From IMG/VR virus record IMGVR_UViG_3300022187_000091, positions 1 to 37,432 of that record: a stretch of 37,432 bases of DNA; one strand, written 5' to 3'. This stretch comes from a virus. Under the pieces are notes generated by a model. That model had not been told where the DNA came from and did not search any database. It saw nothing but the letters and a program-made list of their open reading frames with translations. Positions 28,831 through 36,853 of this stretch are shown here, one piece after another (positions within the stretch are counted from its first letter, which is position 1; every line of letters starts with the position of its first letter). Position numbers and translations under genes: made by a program.

Positions 28831-29265
28831 ATGATATACGTTTCAGGAATACCTGCTCGATACATTGATGATGTATGGAGTGAATGTGAAAAATATGTAG
28901 TCATGGGTATAAATAAAGCGCAAGAAGAAATGAATGAACATGATATTTATTTCTTTTTAAAAGATGCAGAGATGCAACTATGGGTTGTGTTTGATGAAGA
29001 AAACGAAAAACAAATTAAAGCTGTAGTTACTACACAAATAATAAATTATCCACAGAAAAAAGTCTGCCGTATTGTTACATTAGGTGGAGAGGGAATGGAT
29101 GAATGGGTAGCACAGGTATTAGATGTACTAGAAGAATGGTCAACAGAACAAGACTGTGATGCCATGGAAACAGTATGTAGAAAAGGATTTATTAAAAAAT
29201 TAAAAAACTTTGGATATGAACAAACATATTCGATAGTTGGAAAAGAACTCACAACAATACATTAG
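28831..29265 (+). CDS. GNAT-like protein (T7 gp13-like)
   Basis: 144 residues with the alternating helix/strand order of GNAT acetyltransferases: YFFLKDAEMQLWVVFDEENE, IKAVVTTQIINYPQKKVCRI, then a short VTLGGEGMDEW motif and an A/B-like helix pair. The T7 internal virion protein gp13 and its relatives have the same fold and the same place just before the ejection proteins. Whether it is catalytic is unclear because a classical acetyl-CoA loop is not evident. AGGAGA lies ahead of ATG 28831. Confidence 0.65.
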   Translation: MIYVSGIPARYIDDVWSECEKYVVMGINKAQEEMNEHDIYFFLKDAEMQLWVVFDEENEKQIKAVVTTQIINYPQKKVCRIVTLGGEGMDEWVAQVLDVLEEWSTEQDCDAMETVCRKGFIKKLKNFGYEQTYSIVGKELTTIH

Positions 29266-29275
29266 GAGAACATTT

Positions 29276-30193
29276 ATGAGTAAAGGTGGTGGAGGTACAA
29301 CCCAAACTGTACAAAAAGCCGACCCATGGATAGGGCAACAACCCTATCTAACTGATATATTTGGAGAAGCACAAAGATTATATAGGCAAGGTCCTATGGA
29401 GTTTTTCCCTGGTCGTACATATGCTGCGCCAAGTGAAAGAACTTTACAAGCAGAAGAAATGATTGCTCAACAAGCATTAGGTGGACAACAAGCTATGGCT
29501 CAACAAGTAGCTCAAGCTCAACAGTTCGGATTAATGCAACCACAAATGTTACAATATAATCCATATCTTGCAGGTGCAACAGAAGCTGCACTAAGACCAG
29601 TATATGGACAAGCACAAGGATTATTGCAACAAGCAAGACGTGGCGCTACCCAAGCAGGACAGTTAGGTGGTACAAGACAAGCTATACTTGAACAAGGAGT
29701 AATATCAGACTACTTGCAAAAGGCAGGTGATATCAGTTCTCAAATGTATTCTAAGGCATATCAAGATGCTATTGATGCTCAACAAAGAGCAATTAGTTTA
29801 GCACCATCTGTTATGCAAATGGGGTTAGCTCCTGCTCAGACATTAGGTCAAGTAGGTTTAGCTGAACAAGCAAGACAACAACAAGCTATAGATGAAGCAC
29901 GTGCTAGGTTTGAGTTTGGGCAACAAGCACCTACACAAGCATTAAGAGATTACTCTGCTATAGCAGCAGGTAGTATCTTACCACCAACAACTACAGCTAC
30001 ACAAACAGGTGGAGACCCATCGTTTATGCAACGAGCAGTAGGTGGTACTTTAATGGGGTTAGGTACTTATGGAACTATAGGTTCAGGAATGTTGGGTGGA
30101 ACTGCTGCAACAAGCACGGCAGCAGCAACTGGACTAGCAAGTCTAGCAGGTCCAATAGGTATAGCTGTTGGGTTAGCTAGTTTATTTGATTAG
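29276..30193 (+). CDS. Internal virion/ejection protein, P22 gp7-like
   Basis: 305 residues. The start SKGGGGTTQTVQKADPWIGQ and the Gln/Ala-rich helices of the first 230 residues (QQALGGQQAMAQQVAQAQQF, LLQQARRGATQAGQLGGTRQ) are typical of internal proteins packed in the capsid and ejected with the DNA. The last 60 residues are Gly/Ala/Thr-rich and hydrophobic (GTLMGLGTYGTIGSGMLGGT and ATGLASLAGPIGIAVGLASL), probably a membrane-inserting part. Start at ATG 29276 behind GGAG. Confidence 0.75.
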   Translation: MSKGGGGTTQTVQKADPWIGQQPYLTDIFGEAQRLYRQGPMEFFPGRTYAAPSERTLQAEEMIAQQALGGQQAMAQQVAQAQQFGLMQPQMLQYNPYLAGATEAALRPVYGQAQGLLQQARRGATQAGQLGGTRQAILEQGVISDYLQKAGDISSQMYSKAYQDAIDAQQRAISLAPSVMQMGLAPAQTLGQVGLAEQARQQQAIDEARARFEFGQQAPTQALRDYSAIAAGSILPPTTTATQTGGDPSFMQRAVGGTLMGLGTYGTIGSGMLGGTAATSTAAATGLASLAGPIGIAVGLASLFD

Positions 30194-30201
30194 GAGATAA
30201 C

Positions 30202-30798
30202 ATGTTAGGATTATTTAACGAAATAGCGAACTGGAATCTTTTTAAATCAGAAGAAGAAAAAGAAAAAGAAAGAAGACAGGCAATATCTCAAGGATTATTA
30301 GAATCAAGACCGTCTGTTTTTATGTCAGCACAAGATAGAGAAATAATGAGCAATGCTGATAAACCATTGCCACCACTTTATCCTGGAGGTCCATCTTTTA
30401 CTCGTGTTGAAAAACCTGTAGAGTATCCTGGATTATTAGAAGAAGCTAGGAAAGAATATCTTTCTATGGCAGCTCAACCTTTTACTGAAGAAAATTTACA
30501 ACAACAAATAGAGGCAGAACAAAAACTAAAAGAAGTTTCTATGGCTACAAATCCAATAGATAGTGGAGCTAAAGCTAGGTTAGCAGAAGCATATAATATA
30601 CCTATAAAAGAAATAGCTGAAACACCCACCGAATCAACAATGAGTCCATTAACTTTACTTACTTTATTAAGTGCATTTAGTGGTGGGAGTAGTGGAAGAC
30701 CTACTCCTCCAACAATAATGCCTACTCAAGCTACACCAGGTTTAATGTTACAAACACAAGACCCATATGAAAAATATAGAAGACGAGGATTATTATAA
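30202..30798 (+). CDS. Hypothetical protein in the ejection block
   Basis: 198 residues. A charged helical N-terminus (LFKSEEEKEKERRQAISQ), a Pro-rich centre (KPLPPLYPGGPSF) and a Gly/Ser-rich hydrophobic stretch (SPLTLLTLLSAFSGGSSG) near the C-terminus. AGGAG precedes ATG 30202. It lies among ejection-protein genes and is probably an internal virion protein; not recognised. Confidence 0.65.
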   Translation: MLGLFNEIANWNLFKSEEEKEKERRQAISQGLLESRPSVFMSAQDREIMSNADKPLPPLYPGGPSFTRVEKPVEYPGLLEEARKEYLSMAAQPFTEENLQQQIEAEQKLKEVSMATNPIDSGAKARLAEAYNIPIKEIAETPTESTMSPLTLLTLLSAFSGGSSGRPTPPTIMPTQATPGLMLQTQDPYEKYRRRGLL

Positions 30799-31415
30799 TG
30801 ATAGATGAGAAAGAACTACAAAAACTAACAGAATCATTAGGTGGAGTAGTTGCTCCAACATCATTAAGTGATGACCCAAAACAAATGCTTAAGGCAATAC
30901 AGAATGCTGCATTGATTAGAGCAGGTGTAGGTATGCTTGGGCAAAGAAGACCTGGTGAATCAGGATATGATGTAGCTAGTAGAGTTTTAACTGATGTATC
31001 TAAAACAGCTCAAGGACAATTATCAACTTATGCTAAGTTAGCTGCTGCTCAAAAAACAAAAGGTACTTCTGTTGCAAAAGAACAAAGAAGTATAGCTAAA
31101 GATGCTTTGACTGCATATGATAAACTATATTATGAAAAAGATGAACTTGGTAATTTAGCTAGAGTAAAAAAATCTTTCCAGTTTGGGGTTGGTGGAGAAC
31201 AAGACCCAGTAGATTTACCTAATAAAGAACTTTTCAAAAACAAATTATTTCCATTATATTTAGATAATCAAAATCTTTTTGAATATGTAGAACAAAAACA
31301 TTTAGCAGCAGTTAGGGAATTTAAAAATAGAGGAACTGTAAATGGTATTAAAGTTGCTAAATGGGATTGGGATGATACTATGAATAGTTTTGAAACAAGT
31401 ATGTTAGGACGATAA
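30798..31415 (+). CDS. Putative internal virion protein
   Basis: 205 residues, helical. NAALIRAGVGMLGQRRPGES, GYDVASRVLTDVSKTAQGQL and AKLAAAQKTKG in the first half look like the small-residue helices of ejection proteins; the second half is charged. TAATG coupling to the preceding gene. Placed between two ejection-type genes; not recognised by family. Confidence 0.65.
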   Translation: MIDEKELQKLTESLGGVVAPTSLSDDPKQMLKAIQNAALIRAGVGMLGQRRPGESGYDVASRVLTDVSKTAQGQLSTYAKLAAAQKTKGTSVAKEQRSIAKDALTAYDKLYYEKDELGNLARVKKSFQFGVGGEQDPVDLPNKELFKNKLFPLYLDNQNLFEYVEQKHLAAVREFKNRGTVNGIKVAKWDWDDTMNSFETSMLGR

Positions 31416-34400
31416 ATGCCTGTAAATATATTTGATAGAGAAGAAATAGAACAAATTTCAAGTGGTCCTAAACCACAAGAAATAGATATTTTTTCCGAAG
31501 ACGCAACACCATATGATGCTATTAATAAAGATACTATAGCATCTCAAAGACCTGTAGACAGTATAAAAGATATGTCAGTATCTGAAGCATTTTGGTTTAG
31601 CTCATCTATGGGCGCATCTGATACATATAGAGGTGTACAACAATTAAGAGGAAAAGATTTAGAATCCATGAGAATGGAACAAAGAAGACTAAACTCTTTA
31701 TTTGAAAGTGATAAACATGGAACTACAGCATTACTTGGATATATAGCAGGAGTAATAGCTGACCCTGCAGGATGGGCATTACCTGTAATGAAAGCTAAAA
31801 GCATAGGTTCTTTGGTAGCACAAGGAATAGGATATGGTGGTGTTGCAGGATTTACTGGTTATGTAGATGAAGATAACGGGCAAGAAAGATTAACTAATGC
31901 AGCTTTTGGTTCTCTTGCAGGTGGTGGTTTGACAGGGGTGCTAGGTTTAGTTGGTAGAAAACATTTAGGTTTTGATGAACCTAAAAAAGATGTAGACCTT
32001 GACGAAATACTTGGAGAAGAAATACAAAGGGATAGAAAAAAAAGAAGAAGAAATGCTGAAAAAGCTAGATACACAAATGGGGATGAAGAATTAACTTATC
32101 TTGAAAGTTTTAAAAAAAATGTATCTAAACCAGTATACGATAGTATGGTAAGAAATCCATTAGGATATACAACATCAGCAGTTGTAGGATATAACGTATT
32201 TAACAATTTAGAAGATGCACAGTCTTCTGAAGACTTTTTAAAAAATGCAGCAATTACAACATTAGCATTTGTGGGTGGTAAAAAAATAGGAGACCATGCA
32301 AATAAAACTGAAATTGCTGACAAAGTAATAGGAAGCATAAGTACAGAAGCTCAATTAAATAGAAGTATATTAGCTAAAAAAAGACAAATGGATTCTAACT
32401 TATTAGGTTATCAAGGTAAACTTGCAAAACTTGCAGATGAAGCAGAAAAGTTAGATGAAGCTGATAGAAAAATTCTTTATCAAGTTATGTCAGGTGATTT
32501 AACTATGGATGAAGTATATGATTTAGATGCAGGAGAAAAAATATTTAGAAAGACTTTGCCTTATGATGACAAAGTTGCTGCAGGTAAATTATTAACAAAA
32601 GAACAGGCGCTAGAAAGAGAGGGTGCTGCTGCTGTAGATGTGCCTGTAGAAGACTATTTAGGAATTAGTTTACCAACTTCTGTAAAAGACATAGCTAGAT
32701 TAAATGATAAAAAAATAAAATTGTTTAAAGAACTTGGAGAAGATTTAAGAGACGCAGGGTTATTAGATGATGACGTATTTAAAACAAATATAGATACATA
32801 TATTAAAAGATTATATAACTTAGAAAATAATAACAACACAGAGTTTATAAAGAAAAGTATCAATAACTTATTAACAATAAGGGGAGATAGTCTAAGACCT
32901 AGAGGTACACAAATTACCATAAACACAGCAGGTAGAACTGAAAAAGAAGTTTTAGATGAAGTTAATCATTTGGTTACAGGTTTAGAAAAAGAAAGAAAGA
33001 TTGATTACAAAACAAAAAATGATTATGAAAAAAGATACGAAGACCAAACATCTTTTCCTAACTCATCATACAAAAAAAGAGTTGGCAAAATAATAAATAG
33101 AGTTGCTAAAGATGACCCAAGATATATAAAAGGAGTTGATGATTTAGACCAACCATCTAACTATGGAATACTAGTTAAGAAAGATGACGAGGGTAATTAT
33201 GTTGTTAATTATCAGCTAACAAAAAAACAAAGGCAAGGTCTAAAAGAAATTGAAGATGCAGCTAAAGGCATAAAAGCTACTGCCATGGAATTAAACTCTA
33301 CATTAGGATTAGGTAAATTTTATCAAGGTCTTTATGATATAGGGTTGCAAAAAGGTTTTGTTAGAACTCAAGATTCATTTTTAAACAAAGCATTAAATGA
33401 TAGTAACATAACAAAGATAATTGGAGCAGATGGAAAACCTGTATATTCAACTCCTGAATTAACAGAAATTGCTCAAAAGATGTCAGAGATTAGAACGACT
33501 CAAACAATGAGACGTGAAGTAGGTAATGTTCTTACTGACCTAGAATACATTAGACTTAAAACACAATTCAATCAATTACAAAAAGCAACAAACGAAAAAG
33601 CACAAAAGATAGAAAGAAAGATTAATCGAACTCTTAAACAATCTATAGATGAAGCTCCACTAATTATGTATTCTGCTAAAGATAATGAGGGAAGAATACT
33701 TGGAGAGTATGCAACACGTGAAGAAGCAAAAGAAGTTCTTATAAAAAATAGATTAGATACAAAAAACATAGGTGAAGAAGAATATGTTTTTGTTCCTGAT
33801 AAAAAAATAAACGTAACTAAAAAACAAACTCTAGCTCAAAGATTAATTAACAAACAAAGAGACGAGCAAAGTCAATTAACTGAAGCAGAAAAAAATATCT
33901 TTCAACCTAGGATAAGTAAGTACGGTAAGCTAACAGGTAATCTAGTAAAAAGAAAAGAGTTTAATGATATAAAGTTTTTACAAGAAGCAGTAGATACTAA
34001 CTGGTCTAGACCATTTGGAGAAAGTTATTTTACTATGCAAAGTTTTTGGAAAAAAACAAAAACAGTATACAACCCAGTTGTACATTTTAATAACTTTGTA
34101 TCTAATATATCTCTTTATTATTTATCAGGTGGGGACTGGACAGAATTAGCTAAGTCATTTAAATATGGAAAACTAATGAGACAGTATGATTTAGGTAAGA
34201 TAGAAAAAGAACAATTACCTAAAGACTTACAAGAGATGGTAGACGAGGGTGTGTTTGGCGCTGATTATATAACTGCAGAATTAAAGAAAGGATTAAATCC
34301 TGACGAAATATATAAAACCATAAACGTATCTAGTGCAGATAAACCTGGTGGATTATTTAATGTAATATTTGATTCATTACCTAAACAATTTAAAAATGCT

Positions 34401-35495
34401 AAAAAACTTTTTGGAGAAAATGTTGATGCTCCTTTAACAGCATGGTATCAATTTGAAGATAGAATATTCAGATACGGTTTATACAAAACAAAAAGAAAAG
34501 AAATTAATCCTGAGACAGGTAAATTATATACTCAAGAAGAAGCAGCAGATGCAGCTATAAGACAGTTTGTTGATTATGATATCAAATCAAACAGTGTTAA
34601 TGCTGTAAGAAATACTTTTGTACCTTTCTTATCTTACTCATATAGAATGATTCCTATTTTAACTAAAGCTGCAATATCAACTCCTGAAAGAATGGCAGTG
34701 CTAGGTCTTGGAATGTATTTAATAGATGATTCAATGAGAATTAAAGCAGGAGATACAAAACAAGAACAAAGAAGACAAAGACAATATATGCAAGGAACAA
34801 AAGATGATAAAGCATTTAGTCTTCCATTTATGCCTTATTCAAACATAAGACTACCATATGACTCTAAAGAGGGAGTTGCTAGGTATTTTGACATAGGTAG
34901 AAAGTTACCTGGTGGTGATATATTTAAAATGGAACAAGAACTTGGTCAACCAGTACCTGGTATCCCGTCTATATTAGGACCTGGAGGACCTGCTTTAGAT
35001 TTTGTAAATAAAATAGTAGTTGGTAGAGACCCGTTTACAGGACAAAGTTATAACCCTATAGATGAAAAGTCTAGTCCTATTGGTGGAGCTTTAGGATATA
35101 GAGTTGGTAAATTTGCAGAGGGATTTATTCCTAACTTACCATTACCTTTTGAAGATGCAAGTTTTGGTTTGATATCAGATACTCCTGCATACAAAAAAAT
35201 AGAAAGAACATTTACTCCTGGCGCAAGAAAAGGATTAAGTGAAGACTTAACTAAAACTGAAACTCTTTTAAATAGCATAGGTCTATCTATTAATGAAGCA
35301 GATGTTAGTAAATTATCTGATATAAGTGCTAGAGAAATAAGAAGATTAAACAATAATTTAAAACAAGCAACTAAATCTCTTGCAGTACAGGTTGGTAAAA
35401 AAGAAATAACAGCTAAAGATTACCATGAAAGACTTAACAAGTTAAAAGAAACATATAAAAGAGAAGTTTCTAAATTAACAAGAGGTACAAAATGA
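31416..35495 (+). CDS. Large internal virion/DNA-ejection protein
   Basis: 1359 residues, the largest protein. Residues about 100-185 are hydrophobic and Gly-rich (TTALLGYIAGVIADPAGWAL, GYGGVAGFTGYV, AAFGSLAGGGLTGVLGLVGR); then long charged helices. About residues 870-1110 hold FNNFVSNISLYYLSGGDWTE, YQFEDRIFRYGLYKTKRKE, and NTFVPFLSYSYRMIPILTKA, which occur in very large phage proteins that are ejected with the genome (T7 gp16-like role). No clear lytic transglycosylase or peptidase motif is seen. The C-terminus is a charged coiled coil. Confidence 0.75.
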   Translation: MPVNIFDREEIEQISSGPKPQEIDIFSEDATPYDAINKDTIASQRPVDSIKDMSVSEAFWFSSSMGASDTYRGVQQLRGKDLESMRMEQRRLNSLFESDKHGTTALLGYIAGVIADPAGWALPVMKAKSIGSLVAQGIGYGGVAGFTGYVDEDNGQERLTNAAFGSLAGGGLTGVLGLVGRKHLGFDEPKKDVDLDEILGEEIQRDRKKRRRNAEKARYTNGDEELTYLESFKKNVSKPVYDSMVRNPLGYTTSAVVGYNVFNNLEDAQSSEDFLKNAAITTLAFVGGKKIGDHANKTEIADKVIGSISTEAQLNRSILAKKRQMDSNLLGYQGKLAKLADEAEKLDEADRKILYQVMSGDLTMDEVYDLDAGEKIFRKTLPYDDKVAAGKLLTKEQALEREGAAAVDVPVEDYLGISLPTSVKDIARLNDKKIKLFKELGEDLRDAGLLDDDVFKTNIDTYIKRLYNLENNNNTEFIKKSINNLLTIRGDSLRPRGTQITINTAGRTEKEVLDEVNHLVTGLEKERKIDYKTKNDYEKRYEDQTSFPNSSYKKRVGKIINRVAKDDPRYIKGVDDLDQPSNYGILVKKDDEGNYVVNYQLTKKQRQGLKEIEDAAKGIKATAMELNSTLGLGKFYQGLYDIGLQKGFVRTQDSFLNKALNDSNITKIIGADGKPVYSTPELTEIAQKMSEIRTTQTMRREVGNVLTDLEYIRLKTQFNQLQKATNEKAQKIERKINRTLKQSIDEAPLIMYSAKDNEGRILGEYATREEAKEVLIKNRLDTKNIGEEEYVFVPDKKINVTKKQTLAQRLINKQRDEQSQLTEAEKNIFQPRISKYGKLTGNLVKRKEFNDIKFLQEAVDTNWSRPFGESYFTMQSFWKKTKTVYNPVVHFNNFVSNISLYYLSGGDWTELAKSFKYGKLMRQYDLGKIEKEQLPKDLQEMVDEGVFGADYITAELKKGLNPDEIYKTINVSSADKPGGLFNVIFDSLPKQFKNAKKLFGENVDAPLTAWYQFEDRIFRYGLYKTKRKEINPETGKLYTQEEAADAAIRQFVDYDIKSNSVNAVRNTFVPFLSYSYRMIPILTKAAISTPERMAVLGLGMYLIDDSMRIKAGDTKQEQRRQRQYMQGTKDDKAFSLPFMPYSNIRLPYDSKEGVARYFDIGRKLPGGDIFKMEQELGQPVPGIPSILGPGGPALDFVNKIVVGRDPFTGQSYNPIDEKSSPIGGALGYRVGKFAEGFIPNLPLPFEDASFGLISDTPAYKKIERTFTPGARKGLSEDLTKTETLLNSIGLSINEADVSKLSDISAREIRRLNNNLKQATKSLAVQVGKKEITAKDYHERLNKLKETYKREVSKLTRGTK

Positions 35496-35926
35496 TACCG
35501 TTTGAAATCATTACCATGTTAGGTTCATCATTACTTACTGGTGTACTATCTATATGGTCACAAAAATCTAAAGATAACGCAGACCAACAACGATATCTCA
35601 TGCAAAGAGCAGAGATAGAAAGAGCATCGGTTGATGATGCAAGAAAAGATAACAACCAATATCAATCTACAACAAGAAGATGGATGGCATTGTTATCAGT
35701 TATATTTATTATATGTCTACCTAAGATAGCAGTATTCTTAGACCCATCAGTACAAGTACATCTTATGTATCTTGAACAAGTTAAAGAGGGTTGGTGGATA
35801 TTTGGTAGCACAGAAGAAGTTACAACATTTAAAGGTATCAGTGGTATTGTAATTACTACAGCAGATACACATTTTCTAGCAGCGATATCAGGATTTTATT
35901 TTGGTAGCGCAGCAACAAGGAGATAG
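35492..35926 (+). CDS. Holin, three membrane segments (GTA-type)
   Basis: 144 residues with three hydrophobic segments: about 2-22 (IPFEIITMLGSSLLTGVLSI), 66-85 (ALLSVIFIICLPKIAVFL) and 118-140 (GIVITTADTHFLAAISGFYF). A charged helix follows the first (DQQRYLMQRAEIERASVDDA). The layout, with TTRRWMALL before the second helix, resembles 3TM holins of the gene-transfer-agent type. It should form the membrane hole at lysis. It lies directly after the ejection genes, as expected for a lysis gene, but no endolysin gene is recognised nearby. Confidence 0.75.
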   Translation: MIPFEIITMLGSSLLTGVLSIWSQKSKDNADQQRYLMQRAEIERASVDDARKDNNQYQSTTRRWMALLSVIFIICLPKIAVFLDPSVQVHLMYLEQVKEGWWIFGSTEEVTTFKGISGIVITTADTHFLAAISGFYFGSAATRR

Positions 35927-35927
35927 C

Positions 35928-36176
35928 ATGGCAATAACAAGAGCAGGTGAAACATTTTCAGGATATAATAAACCAAAGAACTCACGTAAAGGTGGTAAGA
36001 AGTTTGCTGTATTAGCCAAAGAGGGAGATAAGATTAAACTTATCAGATTCGGTGATGCTAATATGAAGATTAAAAAGAACATACCGTCAAGACGTAAATC
36101 ATTTAGAGCAAGACACAAGTGTGATACTGCTAAATCTAAACTAACAGCTAGGTATTGGTCATGCAAAAAGTGGTAA
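35928..36176 (+). CDS. Conserved basic phage protein (RARHKCDTAK...RYWSCKKW)
   Basis: 82 residues. GKKFAVLAKEGDKIKLIRFG, then DANMKIKKNIPSRRKSFRAR and HKCDTAKSKLTARYWSCKKW is a family present in a very wide range of phages. The His/Cys residues (RHKC and WSCKKW) could bind zinc. Function unknown. ATG 35928 is chosen because AGGAGA lies 6 bases upstream. It shares a basic, Cys-containing character with the small proteins at 15.9-16.4 kb. Confidence 0.75.
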   Translation: MAITRAGETFSGYNKPKNSRKGGKKFAVLAKEGDKIKLIRFGDANMKIKKNIPSRRKSFRARHKCDTAKSKLTARYWSCKKW

Positions 36177-36280
36177 AGAAAGAAACAAAAAAACAGAAAC
36201 AAATAAAGAAATGGATTAAGTTTCAAGAAGAACTAAATAGAACTCACAAGACTAGAGTGGGTGTTTTGAAACCTAATTAA
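36161..36280 (+). CDS. Small basic protein overlapping the preceding gene
   Basis: A 39-residue frame from ATG 36161 to TAA 36278-36280, Lys-rich (KKETKKQKQIKKWIKFQEEL), ending VGVLKPN. It overlaps the preceding gene by 16 bases and its stop lies in the stem of the next hairpin. No family is known. Its place in an otherwise empty stretch supports it moderately. Confidence 0.5.
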   Translation: MQKVVKKETKKQKQIKKWIKFQEELNRTHKTRVGVLKPN

Positions 36281-36302
36281 AGCTAGAAATAGCAGAGGTT
36301 TC
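36268..36302 (+). promoter_or_regulatory. Hairpin with GAAA tetraloop before the small membrane gene
   Basis: GAAACCT (36268-36274) pairs with AGGTTTC (36296-36302), and inside it GCTA-GAAA-TAGC forms a GNRA tetraloop stem. The outer stem covers the stop region of one frame and the AGAGG before the next start, so it could hold back translation of the following gene. Confidence 0.5.
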
Positions 36303-36307
36303 ATGCC

Positions 36308-36436
36308 ATGATAAACTTAATTAAGTTCTTACTAAGTAAGGTAAGGACGAAATATCTAAGACCTGAGATATCAGTCTTAGAGTTTATACTAATATTAGTT
36401 ATGTCATATTACATCACTAGATGGCTATATGCTTAA
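36308..36436 (+). CDS. Small single-pass membrane protein, possible lysis accessory
   Basis: 42 residues from ATG 36308, with a basic front (LSKVRTKYLRPE) and one membrane helix (SVLEFILILVMSYYITRWLY). It lies soon after the holin gene, so it may be a holin accessory, antiholin or spanin-like peptide, but there is no lipobox or periplasmic domain. Its ribosome site is partly buried in the hairpin before it. Confidence 0.5.
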   Translation: MINLIKFLLSKVRTKYLRPEISVLEFILILVMSYYITRWLYA

Positions 36437-36453
36437 ACTAATAGGAGATAACT

Positions 36454-36666
36454 ATGAGCGCAAACATCCCTTATACAAAGAGGGAAATGCAAATCATCAG
36501 GGCTATCCATGCCATAGAACCTAATGCTAGGTTCAGTATCAAAGACAGGATAAGAGGAAGACTTGACTATCAGTACGGTGGTGTAGTATTCTTTAATTGT
36601 CTACCAATAACTTGGGACGAGATAATGGATAAGATTGATGAGCAAGAAGAAAGAAGACCTTATTAG
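36454..36666 (+). CDS. Hypothetical 70-residue late protein
   Basis: NIPYTKREMQIIRAIHAIEP, NARFSIKDRIRGRLDYQYGG and VVFFNCLPITWDEIMDKIDE suggest a helical DNA-binding-like domain. Not recognised. TAGGAGATAA precedes ATG 36454. It overlaps the DUF3310 gene by 29 bases, so the two are co-translated. Confidence 0.65.
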   Translation: MSANIPYTKREMQIIRAIHAIEPNARFSIKDRIRGRLDYQYGGVVFFNCLPITWDEIMDKIDEQEERRPY

Positions 36667-36853
36667 TAATCCACCCCACTATACAAAGGGGATAGAAACT
36701 ACTAAGTATATACGGTCATGGGATATGGACTATGTTCGAGGTAACATCATCAAGTATGTTACAAGATTTCCGTATAAAGGTACACCTGTGCAAGATTTAA
36801 AGAAAGCACGTTGGTACTTAGATTATTTAATAAATGAGGAAGAAAATAAATGA
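36638..36853 (+). CDS. DUF3310 protein
   Basis: 71 residues from ATG 36638 (a TTG at 36635 adds one residue). NPPHYTKGIETTKYIRSWDM, DYVRGNIIKYVTRFPYKGTP and DLKKARWYLDYLI are the complete DUF3310 signature, a small phage family sometimes called nucleotide kinase-like without proof. Its usual neighbours are nucleotide or DNA metabolism genes. Its stop overlaps the next start (ATGA), linking it to the metallophosphoesterase. Confidence 0.88.
   Translation: MSKKKEDLISNPPHYTKGIETTKYIRSWDMDYVRGNIIKYVTRFPYKGTPVQDLKKARWYLDYLINEEENK

Noticed and set aside
36281-36294. AGCTAGAAATAGCA resembles the engineered guide-RNA scaffold of Cas9 systems
   Set aside because: Only the short GCTA-GAAA-TAGC stem is shared. 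There are no CRISPR repeats, no anti-repeat and no cas genes in the window; a GNRA tetraloop stem is a common RNA element.
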